Origin: Gammaproteobacteria bacterium
GTDB lineage: Bacteria; Pseudomonadota; Gammaproteobacteria; Steroidobacterales; Steroidobacteraceae
Length of the DNA stretch: 64,000 nt
Direction: 5' to 3'
Assembly: GCA_016707425.1 (NCBI GenBank)
Contig: JADJHU010000015.1
Span: 124,001-188,000 of the forward strand
Program-made: the position numbers and the translations under genes
Notes under the pieces: model-generated
What the model was told of the DNA's origin: nothing
The model's database searches: none
The model's input: only the letters and a program-made list of their open reading frames with translations
In this document: positions 1 to 9,120 of the stretch, in pieces
Layout of the letters: the number at the start of each line of letters is the position of its first letter
Numbering within the stretch: position 1 is the stretch's first letter

Positions 1-81
1 GTCGACGCCCTCGACAACCCCGTCCCGCAGGCCGAGGTCATCCTCGATGCGCTTGCGGCATGTGGCTTCGATGGCGGCCAT
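1..81 (-). CDS. Possible N-terminus of an unidentified protein, cut by the window edge
   Basis: On the minus strand an ATG at 81 opens a frame reading MAAIEATCRKRIEDD and on to the window edge without a stop. The charged, helix-like composition looks protein-like. The only purine-rich stretch (GGAGG) lies 13 nt upstream, too far for a good ribosome binding site, so the start is doubtful. The frame stays open upstream as well. It would lie downstream of, and codirectional with, the cystathionine gene. No family recognised. The rest of 82-202 shows nothing I can name. Confidence 0.25.
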   Translation of the reverse strand, partial: MAAIEATCRKRIEDDLGLRDGVVEGVD

Positions 82-202
82 ACGAGCACGGATGCCTCCG
101 GCGCCACTGCGCCGCTCGCCTGGACGCCGCGAGCTGCAAGGGTCTGCAGGATCACGGCCCGGGTCCGGAACACGGACATCTCCGCTACCCTCGAAACCCG
201 GG

Positions 203-1393
203 TCATCCACGAAGCGCCTGCTTCAGGTCGGCAATGAGATCGTCGGCATCCTCCAGGCCTATCGAGAGCCGCACGAGACCCTCGACGATACCGCGGCGTG
301 CCCGCTCTTCCGGTGTCAGGCCATGGTGGGTCGTCGTCACGGGCTGGGTGACCAGGCTCTCGACACCGCCGAGGCTCGCGGCAATGGTGAAGAGCTCGAG
401 ACGGTCCACCACGGCGGCCGTGGCCGCGGCATCGCCGTCGAACACGAAGCTGATCATGCCGCCGAAGCCGCGCATCTGCCGGCGGGCAATGGCGTGCCCG
501 GGAAAGGCCGGCAGGCCCGGGTAATTGACCTGCTTCACCCGGGGATGCTGAGCGAGGAACCCGGCGATCGCCAGCGCGCTGGCATTCTGCTGGCGCACCC
601 GGACCGGGAGGGAACGCACGCTCCTCGCGAGGAGATAGGCGACTTCAGGTGCCATCATCTGTCCGAGGTTCTTGCGCCAGTTCCAGATCGCCGCCAGCAG
701 CGCCTGCGACCCGATGGCGACGCCGCCCGTGAGATCGCTGTGTCCCCCGAGATATTTCGTCGCACTGTGGACCACGAGGTCGGCACCCAGCTGCAGCGGC
801 AGCTGATTGACAGGCGATGCGAAGGTATTGTCGACGACGACCCGTGCACCCCGGGCCTTCGACGCCGCGACTGTCGCGGCAATGTCGATGATCTCCATGT
901 TGGGATTGGTCGGCGTCTCGAAATAGACGATGCGCGTCCGGTCCGTGATCACCTCCGGAAGCCGCCCGGCCTCCTTGCCGAGCAGGAAGGTCGTGTGAAT
1001 GCCGAGGCCGGGAAGCTGGCTCTGCAGGAGCTCATGGGTACCGCCATAGACGTCGCCGATGCAGACGATGTGATCGCCGCTCCTGCAGAGAGCCAGGAAG
1101 GTGGCCGCCTCCGCTGCCATGCCGGAGCTGAACACGAGCGCCGCTTCACCACCCTCGAGGAGCGCGAGCTTCTTCTCCGTGGCCCGGATGGTCGGGTTGA
1201 GGCCATAGCGCGTGTAGAGACTGCCCTCGGCGCGGCCCTCGACGACATCGAGCACCGCCTGGGTCGAAGGAAATCCGAAAGTGGAGTGGTTGTAGAGCGG
1301 CGTGTGCATACCGCCGCGCACGTCCAGCGCATCACCGCCATGGACGCAGAGCGTGTCGAGCCCTTGGTGGACGGGAGTCTTCTGATCCTGCAT
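203..1393 (-). CDS. Cystathionine gamma-synthase/beta-lyase family PLP enzyme
   Basis: A 396-residue Cys/Met-metabolism PLP-dependent enzyme, typical length for the family. It shows the phosphate-binding YTRYGLNPT at about 60-68, the SSGMAA turn near 89-94, DNTFASP at 188-194, and the PLP lysine in SATKYLGGHSD (Lys213). The family covers transsulfuration: cystathionine gamma-synthase, gamma-lyase, beta-lyase and O-acylhomoserine sulfhydrylase. These cannot be separated from motifs alone, so no symbol is given. The protein is cytosolic. TGAGGA lies a few bases before the ATG. It is divergent from the transglutaminase cluster across a 136-bp spacer. Confidence 0.9.
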   Translation of the reverse strand: MQDQKTPVHQGLDTLCVHGGDALDVRGGMHTPLYNHSTFGFPSTQAVLDVVEGRAEGSLYTRYGLNPTIRATEKKLALLEGGEAALVFSSGMAAEAATFLALCRSGDHIVCIGDVYGGTHELLQSQLPGLGIHTTFLLGKEAGRLPEVITDRTRIVYFETPTNPNMEIIDIAATVAASKARGARVVVDNTFASPVNQLPLQLGADLVVHSATKYLGGHSDLTGGVAIGSQALLAAIWNWRKNLGQMMAPEVAYLLARSVRSLPVRVRQQNASALAIAGFLAQHPRVKQVNYPGLPAFPGHAIARRQMRGFGGMISFVFDGDAAATAAVVDRLELFTIAASLGGVESLVTQPVTTTHHGLTPEERARRGIVEGLVRLSIGLEDADDLIADLKQALRG

Positions 1394-1461
1394 GATCGAT
1401 TCCTCAGGGAGTCTGGGGGAAATCCGGCACGGCGCGCCTGTCGAGCCTCACACAAATACCC

Positions 1462-1477
1462 CACGACCGGTGTCGTG
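1462..1477. repeat. Inverted repeat in a divergent promoter region
   Basis: CACGAC-CGGT-GTCGTG is a perfect 6-bp dyad with a 4-nt spacer. It sits midway between the divergent cystathionine gene and the transglutaminase-like gene. It could be an operator; no factor can be named. Confidence 0.3.
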
Positions 1478-1529
1478 ATCGGCAGCCTGAATGCGGCATC
1501 GACTGCAGAGCCCGGGTGAGGGAGATTTG

Positions 1530-3254
1530 ATGAAGCGTACCATCCTCCTGGCGAGCGGTTGCGGGTTCCTCGTCGCATCCGCGGCACTGATCGTCGCCCA
1601 CTTCGTGACCGCTCCTGCGCCCGGACACGTCTCGATGCAGATCGAGGTCAAGCCCGCGGTCATGACCAGCGCCTACAAGGTCTACGCCAATCGTGCAGCC
1701 GGCGACGGCCGATACTGGCTGGCCAAGATCATCCTGAAAAACGAGGGCGGCCGCGTGCTCGAAAATCTGGAGACCTCGTTTCAGGTGCCAGGTCACATCG
1801 CCTGGACGACACCCCGCAAGCACCCGGCACTGCTGCCCGGACAGACCGCAGTGGCACTGTTCTATCCGCGATTCCCCGACTCGGTGGCCAGCAAGACCAC
1901 CAACACGACGGAGCAGGTCGAGTTCCGTCTCGCCTATGACGGCAAGGGTGGCCGACACGAGGAATCGAGACAGGTCGGTTTCCAGATGCGCGGCCGCAAC
2001 GACATGATCTACACGACGCTGCCCGCATCCGAGGTCGTCTCTGCACACGACCTGTACGAGAACACGGACCTGCTCGCTGCGTTCGTCACGCCGGACGACC
2101 CGGTGATCAAGTACTTCGTCCAGCAGCTCGAGCAGAAAGTGCTGGGCGGCACGGGCGTCGGGGCCGGCGCGGACGTCGAGGAGACGCTGCGATTCATGCG
2201 CGCGGTGTACGCGTACTGGGTCGCGAGTGGCATCGTTTACGCGGGGACGGAAGGCCTTCCCGAGCGCAGCGGCGATTCCATCAGCATGATCCAGCATGTG
2301 CGCCTGCCACGCGAAGTCCTCGTCGGGCAGGCCGGGCTGTGCGTCGAGCTCGCGACCTTGTTCGCCTCCATCGCGCAGGCGGCCGGCCTCGAACCGGTGA
2401 TCCTCACGACCGAGCAGCATGCCTACCCGGCCATCAAGGTCGGCAAGAACCTGATCCCGATCGAGGCCACCGCCGTCGGCATGCCGGGACGCGGCAAGGG
2501 CTATGGGGCGGCATCGTTCGAGCACGCGGTGAGGATCGGCCAGGCAAACCTCCAGGCCTGGTTGCAGGGCCGAGGCGAAAGCGTCATCGACGGCAAGGTC
2601 GTCATGCAGCCGGGCATGCCGATCGGCTGGTACGACATCGCCGAACTCCACCAGCAGGGCATCGTGCCGCCGGAGCTCCCGGACGACCCGGTGCTCAAGC
2701 AGAAGATCGACGACACGCTCGCCGCCCTGCTCGGCGGCCGGCGCGCGTCCGCGCAGGCAGAGACCCCACCCCGCCAGGCTGCGCAACCGCCGGAGCCGGG
2801 CGTCGCCGGCAGTGCCTACAGTGATCCGCGCGGCCACTTCGTGATCACCATTCCCGCAGGCTGGCAGGCGGCCACGATGCCCTACCCGGCCATGCCTGCA
2901 CTGGCATTGCAGGCCATGGACCGCAGCAGCGGCAACGGCCTCGAGGTCTACGTCTTCGAGGGCGCGGAGAACGTCTACGGCGCAATGTCCGTGATCCAGC
3001 AGGCGATCGGCTCCTCCGGCGGGGTCGTCCGCTTTGCAGCGAGCGGCACCGCCACGCTCGGCAGCAAGTCGTTCACGCGATTCGAGGGCAGCACCTACTT
3101 CCCGGCCACTGGCAGCGGGACGGAATGGGAGGCGTACGCCCGCGCCGCCGACAATCTCACGTTCGTCGCGACCGTCGGTACGACGCCGGGGCAACTCGCC
3201 GCGCGCCGCGCCTATCTGCGGCAGATCATCCGGACGCTGCGCGTGAGGGCCTGA
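1530..3254 (+). CDS. Transglutaminase-like domain protein, membrane-anchored or secreted
   Basis: 574 residues from the ATG at 1530, chosen over an earlier frame start because GAGGGAG lies directly upstream. An N-terminal hydrophobic segment (about 5-25) suggests a signal anchor, so most of the protein is probably periplasmic. The central part (about 215-320) has a transglutaminase/protease-like triad layout: Cys271 in AGLCVELA, His297 in EQHAYPAIKV, then an acidic residue in PIEAT (Glu312). A Pro/Gln/Ala linker near 420-440 precedes a C-terminal domain of about 130 residues. It is followed 2 nt later by two membrane-protein genes, so the three probably form one operon. The substrate is unknown. 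The triad supports the fold but not whether it is a protease, amidase or inactive. Confidence 0.75.
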   Translation: MKRTILLASGCGFLVASAALIVAHFVTAPAPGHVSMQIEVKPAVMTSAYKVYANRAAGDGRYWLAKIILKNEGGRVLENLETSFQVPGHIAWTTPRKHPALLPGQTAVALFYPRFPDSVASKTTNTTEQVEFRLAYDGKGGRHEESRQVGFQMRGRNDMIYTTLPASEVVSAHDLYENTDLLAAFVTPDDPVIKYFVQQLEQKVLGGTGVGAGADVEETLRFMRAVYAYWVASGIVYAGTEGLPERSGDSISMIQHVRLPREVLVGQAGLCVELATLFASIAQAAGLEPVILTTEQHAYPAIKVGKNLIPIEATAVGMPGRGKGYGAASFEHAVRIGQANLQAWLQGRGESVIDGKVVMQPGMPIGWYDIAELHQQGIVPPELPDDPVLKQKIDDTLAALLGGRRASAQAETPPRQAAQPPEPGVAGSAYSDPRGHFVITIPAGWQAATMPYPAMPALALQAMDRSSGNGLEVYVFEGAENVYGAMSVIQQAIGSSGGVVRFAASGTATLGSKSFTRFEGSTYFPATGSGTEWEAYARAADNLTFVATVGTTPGQLAARRAYLRQIIRTLRVRA

Positions 3255-3256
3255 GC

Positions 3257-3907
3257 ATGAGCAAGCACCACCCGTTCGCACGCCTCGCACTTGCGGGCAT
3301 CGCCGCACTGCTGCCAGTCGTCACCGCCGCCATGCAGCAGGAATTGCCGGTGATACAGCAGGACATAGAGGTGGCGATCGACCGCCTCGGTGACGCGGAG
3401 CTCAGCGCGACATTTACGCTGCCGGCCGCGCAATGGCGCCTCTGGAACCAGACTTACGGGCAGAACGAGTACCTGCTGAAGCGCGACTTCGAGCACCAGT
3501 TTTCCGCTGTCGTGCTCCACGACTTCAAGCTCGAGCGTGACGAGATGAACCGCACCGCCACGCTGCGCATGAAGGGCGCAGCGACGGCCGAGTACCGGGG
3601 TAACGGCACCTGGGAAGCGGAACTCGAAAAAGGCGCGCGCGGCACCAGGGTCAGCGACACCGTCTGGCAGTTCTCCAAGTCGACGGTGGAAGGCGGCGCG
3701 ATCCTGCAGCAGACCTTCCGCGTCAGCTTGCCGAAGGGCGCTCGTGATGCGGAGCAGGTGAATGGCGAGTTCGGCGTCCCGGTCCTGAGATACACGCTGC
3801 GGCCCGAGCGCCGCTCGCCGTGGCTGCTGCTGGGCGGCACTGTCCTTGGGGTCGCCGGCCTCACCCTGTTGCTGCTCGGACTGCTGCGCAGACCTGCCCG
3901 CGCGTGA
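3257..3907 (+). CDS. Secreted or membrane protein of unknown function, transglutaminase cluster
   Basis: 216 residues. An N-terminal signal-like segment runs from about 9 to 25, a beta-rich charged body from 30 to 185, and one strongly hydrophobic helix with Gly/Leu repeats from 190 to 210 ends in Arg residues. The layout suggests a periplasmic domain tethered by a C-terminal membrane helix. The start follows the previous stop by 2 nt (TGAGCATG), and its own stop overlaps the next GTG by 4 nt, so it is translationally linked on both sides. No family recognised. A role supporting the transglutaminase-like neighbour is inferred from context only. Confidence 0.7.
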   Translation: MSKHHPFARLALAGIAALLPVVTAAMQQELPVIQQDIEVAIDRLGDAELSATFTLPAAQWRLWNQTYGQNEYLLKRDFEHQFSAVVLHDFKLERDEMNRTATLRMKGAATAEYRGNGTWEAELEKGARGTRVSDTVWQFSKSTVEGGAILQQTFRVSLPKGARDAEQVNGEFGVPVLRYTLRPERRSPWLLLGGTVLGVAGLTLLLLGLLRRPARA

Positions 3908-4731
3908 ACCCGCCGACGGTCCACAGCATCGTCACACCGAGCCTCCACGATTTCGCGGAGGCAGCGCGCGAGTCCTCGCGTCGCACGCGCACACTCCTGG
4001 TCGTGCTGGTCGTTGCCTGCGTGCTGGCGCTGGTCGGTTTCCTCAATTCGCTCGAGACGGGCTGGATGCTGCAGCGCGTGCGTGCGGCGAGCCACCCGGG
4101 CGGCGACTACATCGGGCAGAAGCTCGATTTCCCGCCGGAGCTCAACCCGGCTGCACGCGATGCGCTGCAGGGCGCCATCGTGCGCGCCTACATCGACAAT
4201 GCCATGACCGTGCGTGTGCCGTTCTTCGGCGTCGCATTCGACGTCAACGACCTCGGCCTGCTGGGTGGGCTCGGCTTCGTGACCATCCTGATGCTGCTTC
4301 GCTTCAGCCTGCGTACGGAAATCGCCAGCCTGCGCATGGCGTTCAAGGCGGCGGCTCGCGAAGCTGGCGATGACCCAGCGCGCCTCGAAGCGTTCTACGA
4401 CCTCCTTGCCATGCAGCAGGTGCTGACCCTGCCACGCATGCGTGACCCGCGGACCGGGTGGACGGTCCGGCGCCCGCCCGTGCTGCGAGCGCTGCCGAAG
4501 CTGATCTGCTTCCTGCCGGTGATCGTCTACACGATGGTGGCGGTTGCCGACTACCGGTCGCAACACGTGGCCAACGTCATCAGCCCGCTGCACACGCGCG
4601 TGCTGCTGGCGTACACGAGCGTGCTCTGGATCGTGATCCTGCTCCTGGTCAGCTGGTGTTTCGCGAGGCTGCTGCGGATCGACCGGATCTGGGATGAGTA
4701 CTTCGCCTTCGTATCCGGGGAATCGCCCTGA
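3904..4731 (+). CDS. Integral membrane protein of unknown function, transglutaminase cluster
   Basis: 275 residues from the GTG at 3904, which overlaps the previous stop as GTGA. Four hydrophobic segments are visible: about 30-50, 110-130, 195-215 and 235-258. They are separated by a periplasm-sized loop (50-110) and a charged cytoplasmic loop (130-195). No catalytic motif or named family recognised. The 4-nt overlaps and short spacings make it the last gene of a three-gene operon with the transglutaminase-like protein. Confidence 0.7.
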   Translation: MNPPTVHSIVTPSLHDFAEAARESSRRTRTLLVVLVVACVLALVGFLNSLETGWMLQRVRAASHPGGDYIGQKLDFPPELNPAARDALQGAIVRAYIDNAMTVRVPFFGVAFDVNDLGLLGGLGFVTILMLLRFSLRTEIASLRMAFKAAAREAGDDPARLEAFYDLLAMQQVLTLPRMRDPRTGWTVRRPPVLRALPKLICFLPVIVYTMVAVADYRSQHVANVISPLHTRVLLAYTSVLWIVILLLVSWCFARLLRIDRIWDEYFAFVSGESP

Positions 4732-4742
4732 CCGCGCCTTGC

Positions 4743-4762
4743 CGGGCCGGAGTCACGGCCCG
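4743..4762. terminator. Hairpin between convergent genes
   Basis: CGGGCCG-GAGTCA-CGGCCCG forms a perfect 7-bp stem with a 6-nt loop. It lies between the end of the membrane-protein gene (+) and the end of the SRAP gene (-), whose stop codon falls in the loop. Position suggests a bidirectional terminator. There is no T-tract on either side, which lowers confidence. Confidence 0.35.
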
Positions 4763-5457
4763 CGCACGACAGCAGGCGGCACCTCTTCCGTCAGCCCCGG
4801 ACCGTCGTTGCGGACGTCATTCACGCGGCGACTGACGCGTACGGCGCGCAGACCCGCCACGGCGGCCGCCGCCAGCTCGCCACCGAGCAGCGGCGCAATG
4901 CGGGCCCTCTCCGTGACCTGCGCATCGAGCCACGGCCCGAAGGCCCCGGGCGACAGCACCAGCGGCATGCGCTCGTGCAGGGCCGAGAACTCCCCGCTCG
5001 CCGCGGTCGTGACGATGAGGCAGGTCTCGAGAGGCGCCTCCCCCGGATGACCCGGCCAGCGCTCCCAGAGTCCGGCAAAGGCGAAGGGCTCGCCATCGTC
5101 CCGCCGGATATACCAGGGTTGCTTGCCTCCCGGAGTGACCTGCCACTCGTACCAGCCGTTCGCGAGCACGAGACAGCGGCGCTGCCGGAACGCAGCGCGG
5201 AACGAGGGTTTGTCCGCGAGCGTCTCGGCGCGGGCGTTGATCAGAGGCGAACGGGCCGTGCGCGCCTTTGCCCAGGCCGGTACGAATCCCCACTGGAGCA
5301 TCGCCAGACGGCGCTGTCCGCCGGCGTCGATACGCACGACGGGTATGTGCTGCGTCGGCGCGATGTTGTAGTGCGGCTCGACCTCTGCGCTCCCCGCCAC
5401 CCCGAATGCGGCCGCGACCGTGTCGCGTGTCGAGCAGAAGGCGAATCGCCCGCACAT
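4753..5457 (-). CDS. yedK: SRAP (SOS response-associated peptidase) domain protein, YedK/HMCES family
   Basis: 234 residues starting MCGRF. After removal of the initiator Met, Cys2 becomes the catalytic N-terminus that crosslinks to abasic sites in single-stranded DNA. Other family marks are visible: NIAPTQ near 31, WGFVPAWAK near 58, the INARAET box near 74, the Glu of NGWYEWQ near 105 and the His of ALHERMPL near 160. Length matches the family (about 220-235). A longer upstream frame exists, but the obligatory Met-Cys start fixes this one at 5457. It reads away from the adjacent ABC exporter with no sign of functional linkage. Confidence 0.93.
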   Translation of the reverse strand: MCGRFAFCSTRDTVAAAFGVAGSAEVEPHYNIAPTQHIPVVRIDAGGQRRLAMLQWGFVPAWAKARTARSPLINARAETLADKPSFRAAFRQRRCLVLANGWYEWQVTPGGKQPWYIRRDDGEPFAFAGLWERWPGHPGEAPLETCLIVTTAASGEFSALHERMPLVLSPGAFGPWLDAQVTERARIAPLLGGELAAAAVAGLRAVRVSRRVNDVRNDGPGLTEEVPPAVVRGP

Positions 5458-5474
5458 GCCGGCGTGGCCTGCTC

Positions 5475-6290
5475 CTACTGCCGCAGACCGGTGCCACGCG
5501 TCATGAGGGCAACAGCCACCGCGTACAGCACGACGACAAAGGCCAGCATGATCGCAAAAGCCCGCCAGACCTCCACGTCCGACACACCGAGGAATCCGTA
5601 GCGGAAGGCGTTCACCATGTGCAGCACCGGATTGGCGTGCGACAGCGTCTGTGCCCATCCTGGCAGGAGCGAGATCGAGTAGAACACCCCGCCGAAATAG
5701 GTGAGTGGCGTGAGGATGAAAGTGGGAATCCAGTTGACCTGATCGAAGCTCTGCGCAAAGACCGCGTTGATGAAGCCCCCGAGCGAGAAGACCAGAGCGG
5801 TGAGCAGCACGGCCGCGAGGATGACCAGGGGGTGTTCCACCTGCAGTCGCGTGAAGAAGAGCGACACCACCGTCACCATGCCGCCGACCAGGAGCCCGCG
5901 TATCACTCCCCCACCCACGTATCCCAGGACGATCACCCAGTCCGGCAGCGGAGAGACCAGCAGCTCCTCGACGTAGCCGCCGAATTTCGCCCCGAAGAAG
6001 CTGCCGACGACGTTCGCATAGGAGTTGGTGATCACCGCCATCATGATCAGGCCTGGGGCGATGTACTGCATGTAGTCGAAGCCGTCCATGGGCCCGATGC
6101 GCCGGCCAATGAGGCTGCCGAAGATCACGAAGTAGAGGATCGCGGTGACCGCCGAGGGCAGCACCGTCTGGCTCCAGATGCGCACGATGCGGCCGAACTC
6201 GCGGATCAGGATGGTCTGGAACCCGACCCGGCGGATGGTCGCCATGCGGACCTGACGCCGGTCACCTGAGCGAGTGACGAGGTCGTTCAT
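5475..6290 (-). CDS. yadH: ABC-2 type exporter permease (YadH family)
   Basis: 271 residues with about six hydrophobic segments (roughly 40-62, 73-95, 118-140, 150-172, 183-205, 240-262), the ABC-2 permease layout. The stretch GGYVEELLVSPLP near 102-114 is the conserved cytoplasmic coupling-helix region of this family. A second in-frame Met at residue 16 is an alternative start. Its first codons overlap the stop of the ATPase gene by 4 nt (ATGA), so the two are co-translated as one exporter. The substrate is unknown. Confidence 0.9.
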   Translation of the reverse strand: MNDLVTRSGDRRQVRMATIRRVGFQTILIREFGRIVRIWSQTVLPSAVTAILYFVIFGSLIGRRIGPMDGFDYMQYIAPGLIMMAVITNSYANVVGSFFGAKFGGYVEELLVSPLPDWVIVLGYVGGGVIRGLLVGGMVTVVSLFFTRLQVEHPLVILAAVLLTALVFSLGGFINAVFAQSFDQVNWIPTFILTPLTYFGGVFYSISLLPGWAQTLSHANPVLHMVNAFRYGFLGVSDVEVWRAFAIMLAFVVVLYAVAVALMTRGTGLRQ

Positions 6291-7231
6291 GCCGCCTGCC
6301 CGCCTGCACCCGCGTCGCCATGCATCGGACGCACGAGCCGCATGAAGAGCTCCTCGAGGCGGTTCACCTTGTTGCGCATGCTGAGCACCTCGATGCCGAG
6401 CGCACTCAGGCGGGCGAAGATCTCGTTCAGACTCTGCTCCTTGGTGAGTTCGACCTCGAATGTATGCTCATCCACCAGGCGCACGACATGCCCGGCCAGT
6501 GCCGGCGCCACCGCGAGCGGCTGGCGCGTATTCAGGACGAACGTCTCGGTGTGCAGCCGCCGCAGCAGGTTCGCCATGCGGTCGCGCTCGATGATGCGGC
6601 CGCCATCGATGATGGCGATGTTGCGGCAGAGGCTCTCGGCCTCTTCCAGATAATGGGTCGTGAGGATGATGCTCGTGCCGCTGGCATTGATCCGGCGGAG
6701 GAACTCCCACATGGCCCGGCGGTTCTCGATGTCCACGCCTGCCGTAGGTTCGTCCAGGATCAGCAGCCGCGGCTCGTGCATCAGCGCCCGCGCGATCATC
6801 AGCCGGCGCTTCATGCCGCCCGAGAGCGCCCGCGACATGGTCCGGCGCTTTTCCCAGAGCTGCAGCAGGCGCAGATATTTCTCGGCGCGCCGCCGCGCCT
6901 CGCGGCGCTCGATGCCATAGAAACCCGCCTGGTTGACCACGATCGTCTCGCAGGACTCGAACTGGTTGAAGTTGATTTCCTGCGGCACGACACCGATGCA
7001 GCGCTTGGCGAGTCCGAGCTCGGCATCGATGTCGTGACCGAAGACCGCGACCCGGCCGGCACTCTTGTTCACGAGCGAGGTGACGATGCCGATGAGGGTG
7101 GTCTTGCCGGCACCGTTCGGCCCGAGCAGGGCGAAGAAATCGCCCTCCTCCACGTCGAGATCGATGCCCTTCAGAGCCTGGACACCGTTTGCATAGATCT
7201 TGCTCAGGCCGCTGACGGACAGTGCGTGCAT
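6287..7231 (-). CDS. yadG: ABC exporter ATP-binding protein (YadG family)
   Basis: 314 residues. Walker A GPNGAGKTT lies near 38-46, signature LSGGMKRR near 141, Walker B LLILDEPTAGVD near 160, and the switch His in ILTTHYLEEAE near 196. The C-terminal 80 residues form the accessory domain common in YadG/CcmA-like ATPases. It pairs with the overlapping permease gene to form an ABC-2 exporter at the inner membrane. Confidence 0.93.
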   Translation of the reverse strand: MHALSVSGLSKIYANGVQALKGIDLDVEEGDFFALLGPNGAGKTTLIGIVTSLVNKSAGRVAVFGHDIDAELGLAKRCIGVVPQEINFNQFESCETIVVNQAGFYGIERREARRRAEKYLRLLQLWEKRRTMSRALSGGMKRRLMIARALMHEPRLLILDEPTAGVDIENRRAMWEFLRRINASGTSIILTTHYLEEAESLCRNIAIIDGGRIIERDRMANLLRRLHTETFVLNTRQPLAVAPALAGHVVRLVDEHTFEVELTKEQSLNEIFARLSALGIEVLSMRNKVNRLEELFMRLVRPMHGDAGAGGQAA

Positions 7232-7330
7232 GGGGGAGGCTGCGCCTTCGAAACCGCGAAGCCTAGCAAAGGATGCTGCCCGGCGGGGGCCGGTCCTGTG
7301 TGCCGCTCACATGACGGCGTCCGGGAGGGA

Positions 7331-8215
7331 TCAGGTCCCGAGTGCGCTGCGGAGCGCCTCGAGGTCGCCGTCCGTCTCGCGCAGCAGGGCTTCGCAGTCC
7401 CCGCTCTTCAGCGCCAGGCGCGCCGCGACTCTCGTGTGCAGGAGCTGCGTTTCGAGCAGCGCCGGATCGTTGCGATGAGCGGCGATCAGGCAGGCAGTGG
7501 CCAGCAGGTCGGTGAGATCGAGGGCGCCCCGGCAGTCACGTCCCGGGTCATCGCACTCGGCCACGGCACGCACGATCTCCTCCGGAACCTTCCAGTTCTC
7601 GAGGAGCGCCTGGGCGACGGCGGCATGCCAGTCCCGCACGATGCACTGGTAGCTCCCAGGATCCGAGAAGAGAGTCGGATGCCGGCTCGAACGAACCAGG
7701 ATGTACAGCCGTCCGACGGAATGCAGCAGTCCGGCCAGCAGTGCGGTGTCGGCCATGGATGGAGCGACGCGCCGCGCCAGGCCGTGGCAGATCGCCGCCA
7801 CCCCGACGCTGCGCTGCCACAGCAGGTGCAGCGGGCGGGCGATGTTCCTGAGCTCCGGCGCGCGCTTCAGCTGCTCCAGCGCATAGCTGAGTGCGGCACT
7901 GCGCAGCAGTTCGAAGCCCAGACGGGTGATCGCCGTGCGCAGCTCGGTCACGGGACCCCCGGGCCGCGCCAGCGCGGCGGAGTTCGCCATCTGCATGATG
8001 CGCGCGGCAAGCACGGGCTCGACACTCACGATCCGCAGCAGACGGTCTGCCTTGAGCTCCGGATCGGCCAGCGCTCGCTGTACCTTCGCCGCCACGTCCG
8101 GAAAGCCGGGGACTTCGACGGTTCCCTGCGAAAGCTCCGTGGCCAGTTCCTGCACGAAGCGGAAGGCCTCCGGCTTGCCGCCGCCCGTATCCTGCGCAGG
8201 TGCCTGGACTGCCAT
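7331..8215 (-). CDS. HDOD-domain protein, third of a tandem trio
   Basis: 294 residues, nearly all HDOD domain. Characteristic blocks are VPGFPDVAAKV near 35-45, ARIMQMANSAAL near 71-82, TAITRLGFELLRS near 94-106 and LLHSVGRLYIL at 163-173. The His-Asp pair of catalytic HD phosphohydrolases is replaced (His165-Ser166), as expected for non-enzymatic HDOD signalling proteins. It lies 9 nt downstream of a second paralogue and 3' of a FliA-type promoter before the first. A role in motility or c-di-GMP signalling is inferred from that setting. Confidence 0.87.
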   Translation of the reverse strand: MAVQAPAQDTGGGKPEAFRFVQELATELSQGTVEVPGFPDVAAKVQRALADPELKADRLLRIVSVEPVLAARIMQMANSAALARPGGPVTELRTAITRLGFELLRSAALSYALEQLKRAPELRNIARPLHLLWQRSVGVAAICHGLARRVAPSMADTALLAGLLHSVGRLYILVRSSRHPTLFSDPGSYQCIVRDWHAAVAQALLENWKVPEEIVRAVAECDDPGRDCRGALDLTDLLATACLIAAHRNDPALLETQLLHTRVAARLALKSGDCEALLRETDGDLEALRSALGT

Positions 8216-8224
8216 CGGCGAACC

Positions 8225-9118
8225 TCAGGGCCCGAGCGCGTGGCTCAGTTCGGCCACCTCGACCTGCGACTCCTCAAGGAGTGCGCGGCAGAGGTCGAGA
8301 TCGAGCTGCATGCGCCGGCAGGCGCCTACCGAGGAGAGCTCGAGCTCCAGGAGTTCCGGGTTCTTGCCGTGCGATGCGAGCAGGGTTGCCACACACAGCA
8401 CGTCGGTCAGGTCCGGCGGTCCGTCGTGGTCGCGCTCGAGGTCCTCATGGTGCACGATCGCCTGCACGATCTCGGGCGGCGTTTCCCAGCCCGCCAGGAC
8501 GCAGCGGGCGATGCGCACATGCCAGTCACGCTCGATCGCCTGATAGGCGCCCGGCGTCGCACGGACGACGGGAAAGCGGTTCGCGCGTGTGAGGATGTAG
8601 AGCCTGCCGATGCCGTGCAGAAGGCCGGCGAGGAGTGCCGTATCGGCGTTGATGCGGGTGAAGCGTCGCGCGACCGCGTAGGCGAGTGCGGCGACCAGCG
8701 TGCAGCGCTTCCACAGCCGGTCGAGCTCGCGCTCGAGCCCCTTCAGCGCGGCCGCCTTGCGCAGCTGCACGACGGCGAAGGCGATCGCGGCGCTGCGGAC
8801 CATGATGAATCCGAGGCGCGTGATCGCGGTGCGCAGATCCGTGATCCGGCGCCGCGTCGTGTTCAGGGCCGCCGAGTTCGCGAGCTGCAGCACGCGCGCG
8901 GCGAGCGCCGGCTCCGAACCCACCACGCGCACGACGGTCTCCGCACCGGCATTGTCGTCGGACAACGCACGCCGGACACGTACGGCAACGTCCGGGAAAC
9001 TCGGCACGTCGAGTGTCCCGGCACCGCTCTCGGCCTCCAGCGTCCGCGCGAACTGTGCCGCCTCTGCAGCTGCGCCGTCCGCCTGGCTCTCCCGCCTCTC
9101 CGGAACGCTGAGTGCCAT
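8225..9118 (-). CDS. HDOD-domain protein, second of a tandem trio
   Basis: 297 residues. A variable N-terminal 35 residues is followed by HDOD blocks: VPSFPDVAVRVRR near 38-50, ARVLQLANSAALN near 74-86, TAITRLGFIMVRSAAI near 98-113 and LLHGIGRLYIL at 166-176. The HD position reads His168-Gly169, so no hydrolase activity is expected. It sits 2 nt from the upstream paralogue's stop and 9 nt from the downstream paralogue's start. The three genes clearly arose by tandem duplication and then diverged. Confidence 0.88.
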   Translation of the reverse strand: MALSVPERRESQADGAAAEAAQFARTLEAESGAGTLDVPSFPDVAVRVRRALSDDNAGAETVVRVVGSEPALAARVLQLANSAALNTTRRRITDLRTAITRLGFIMVRSAAIAFAVVQLRKAAALKGLERELDRLWKRCTLVAALAYAVARRFTRINADTALLAGLLHGIGRLYILTRANRFPVVRATPGAYQAIERDWHVRIARCVLAGWETPPEIVQAIVHHEDLERDHDGPPDLTDVLCVATLLASHGKNPELLELELSSVGACRRMQLDLDLCRALLEESQVEVAELSHALGP

Positions 9119-9120
9119 CT

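Noticed and set aside
7262..7310. GC hairpin (CCGGC-CCCC-GCCGG) after the HDOD trio as terminator
   Set aside because: Stem is only 5 bp and no T-tract follows; not enough to annotate.
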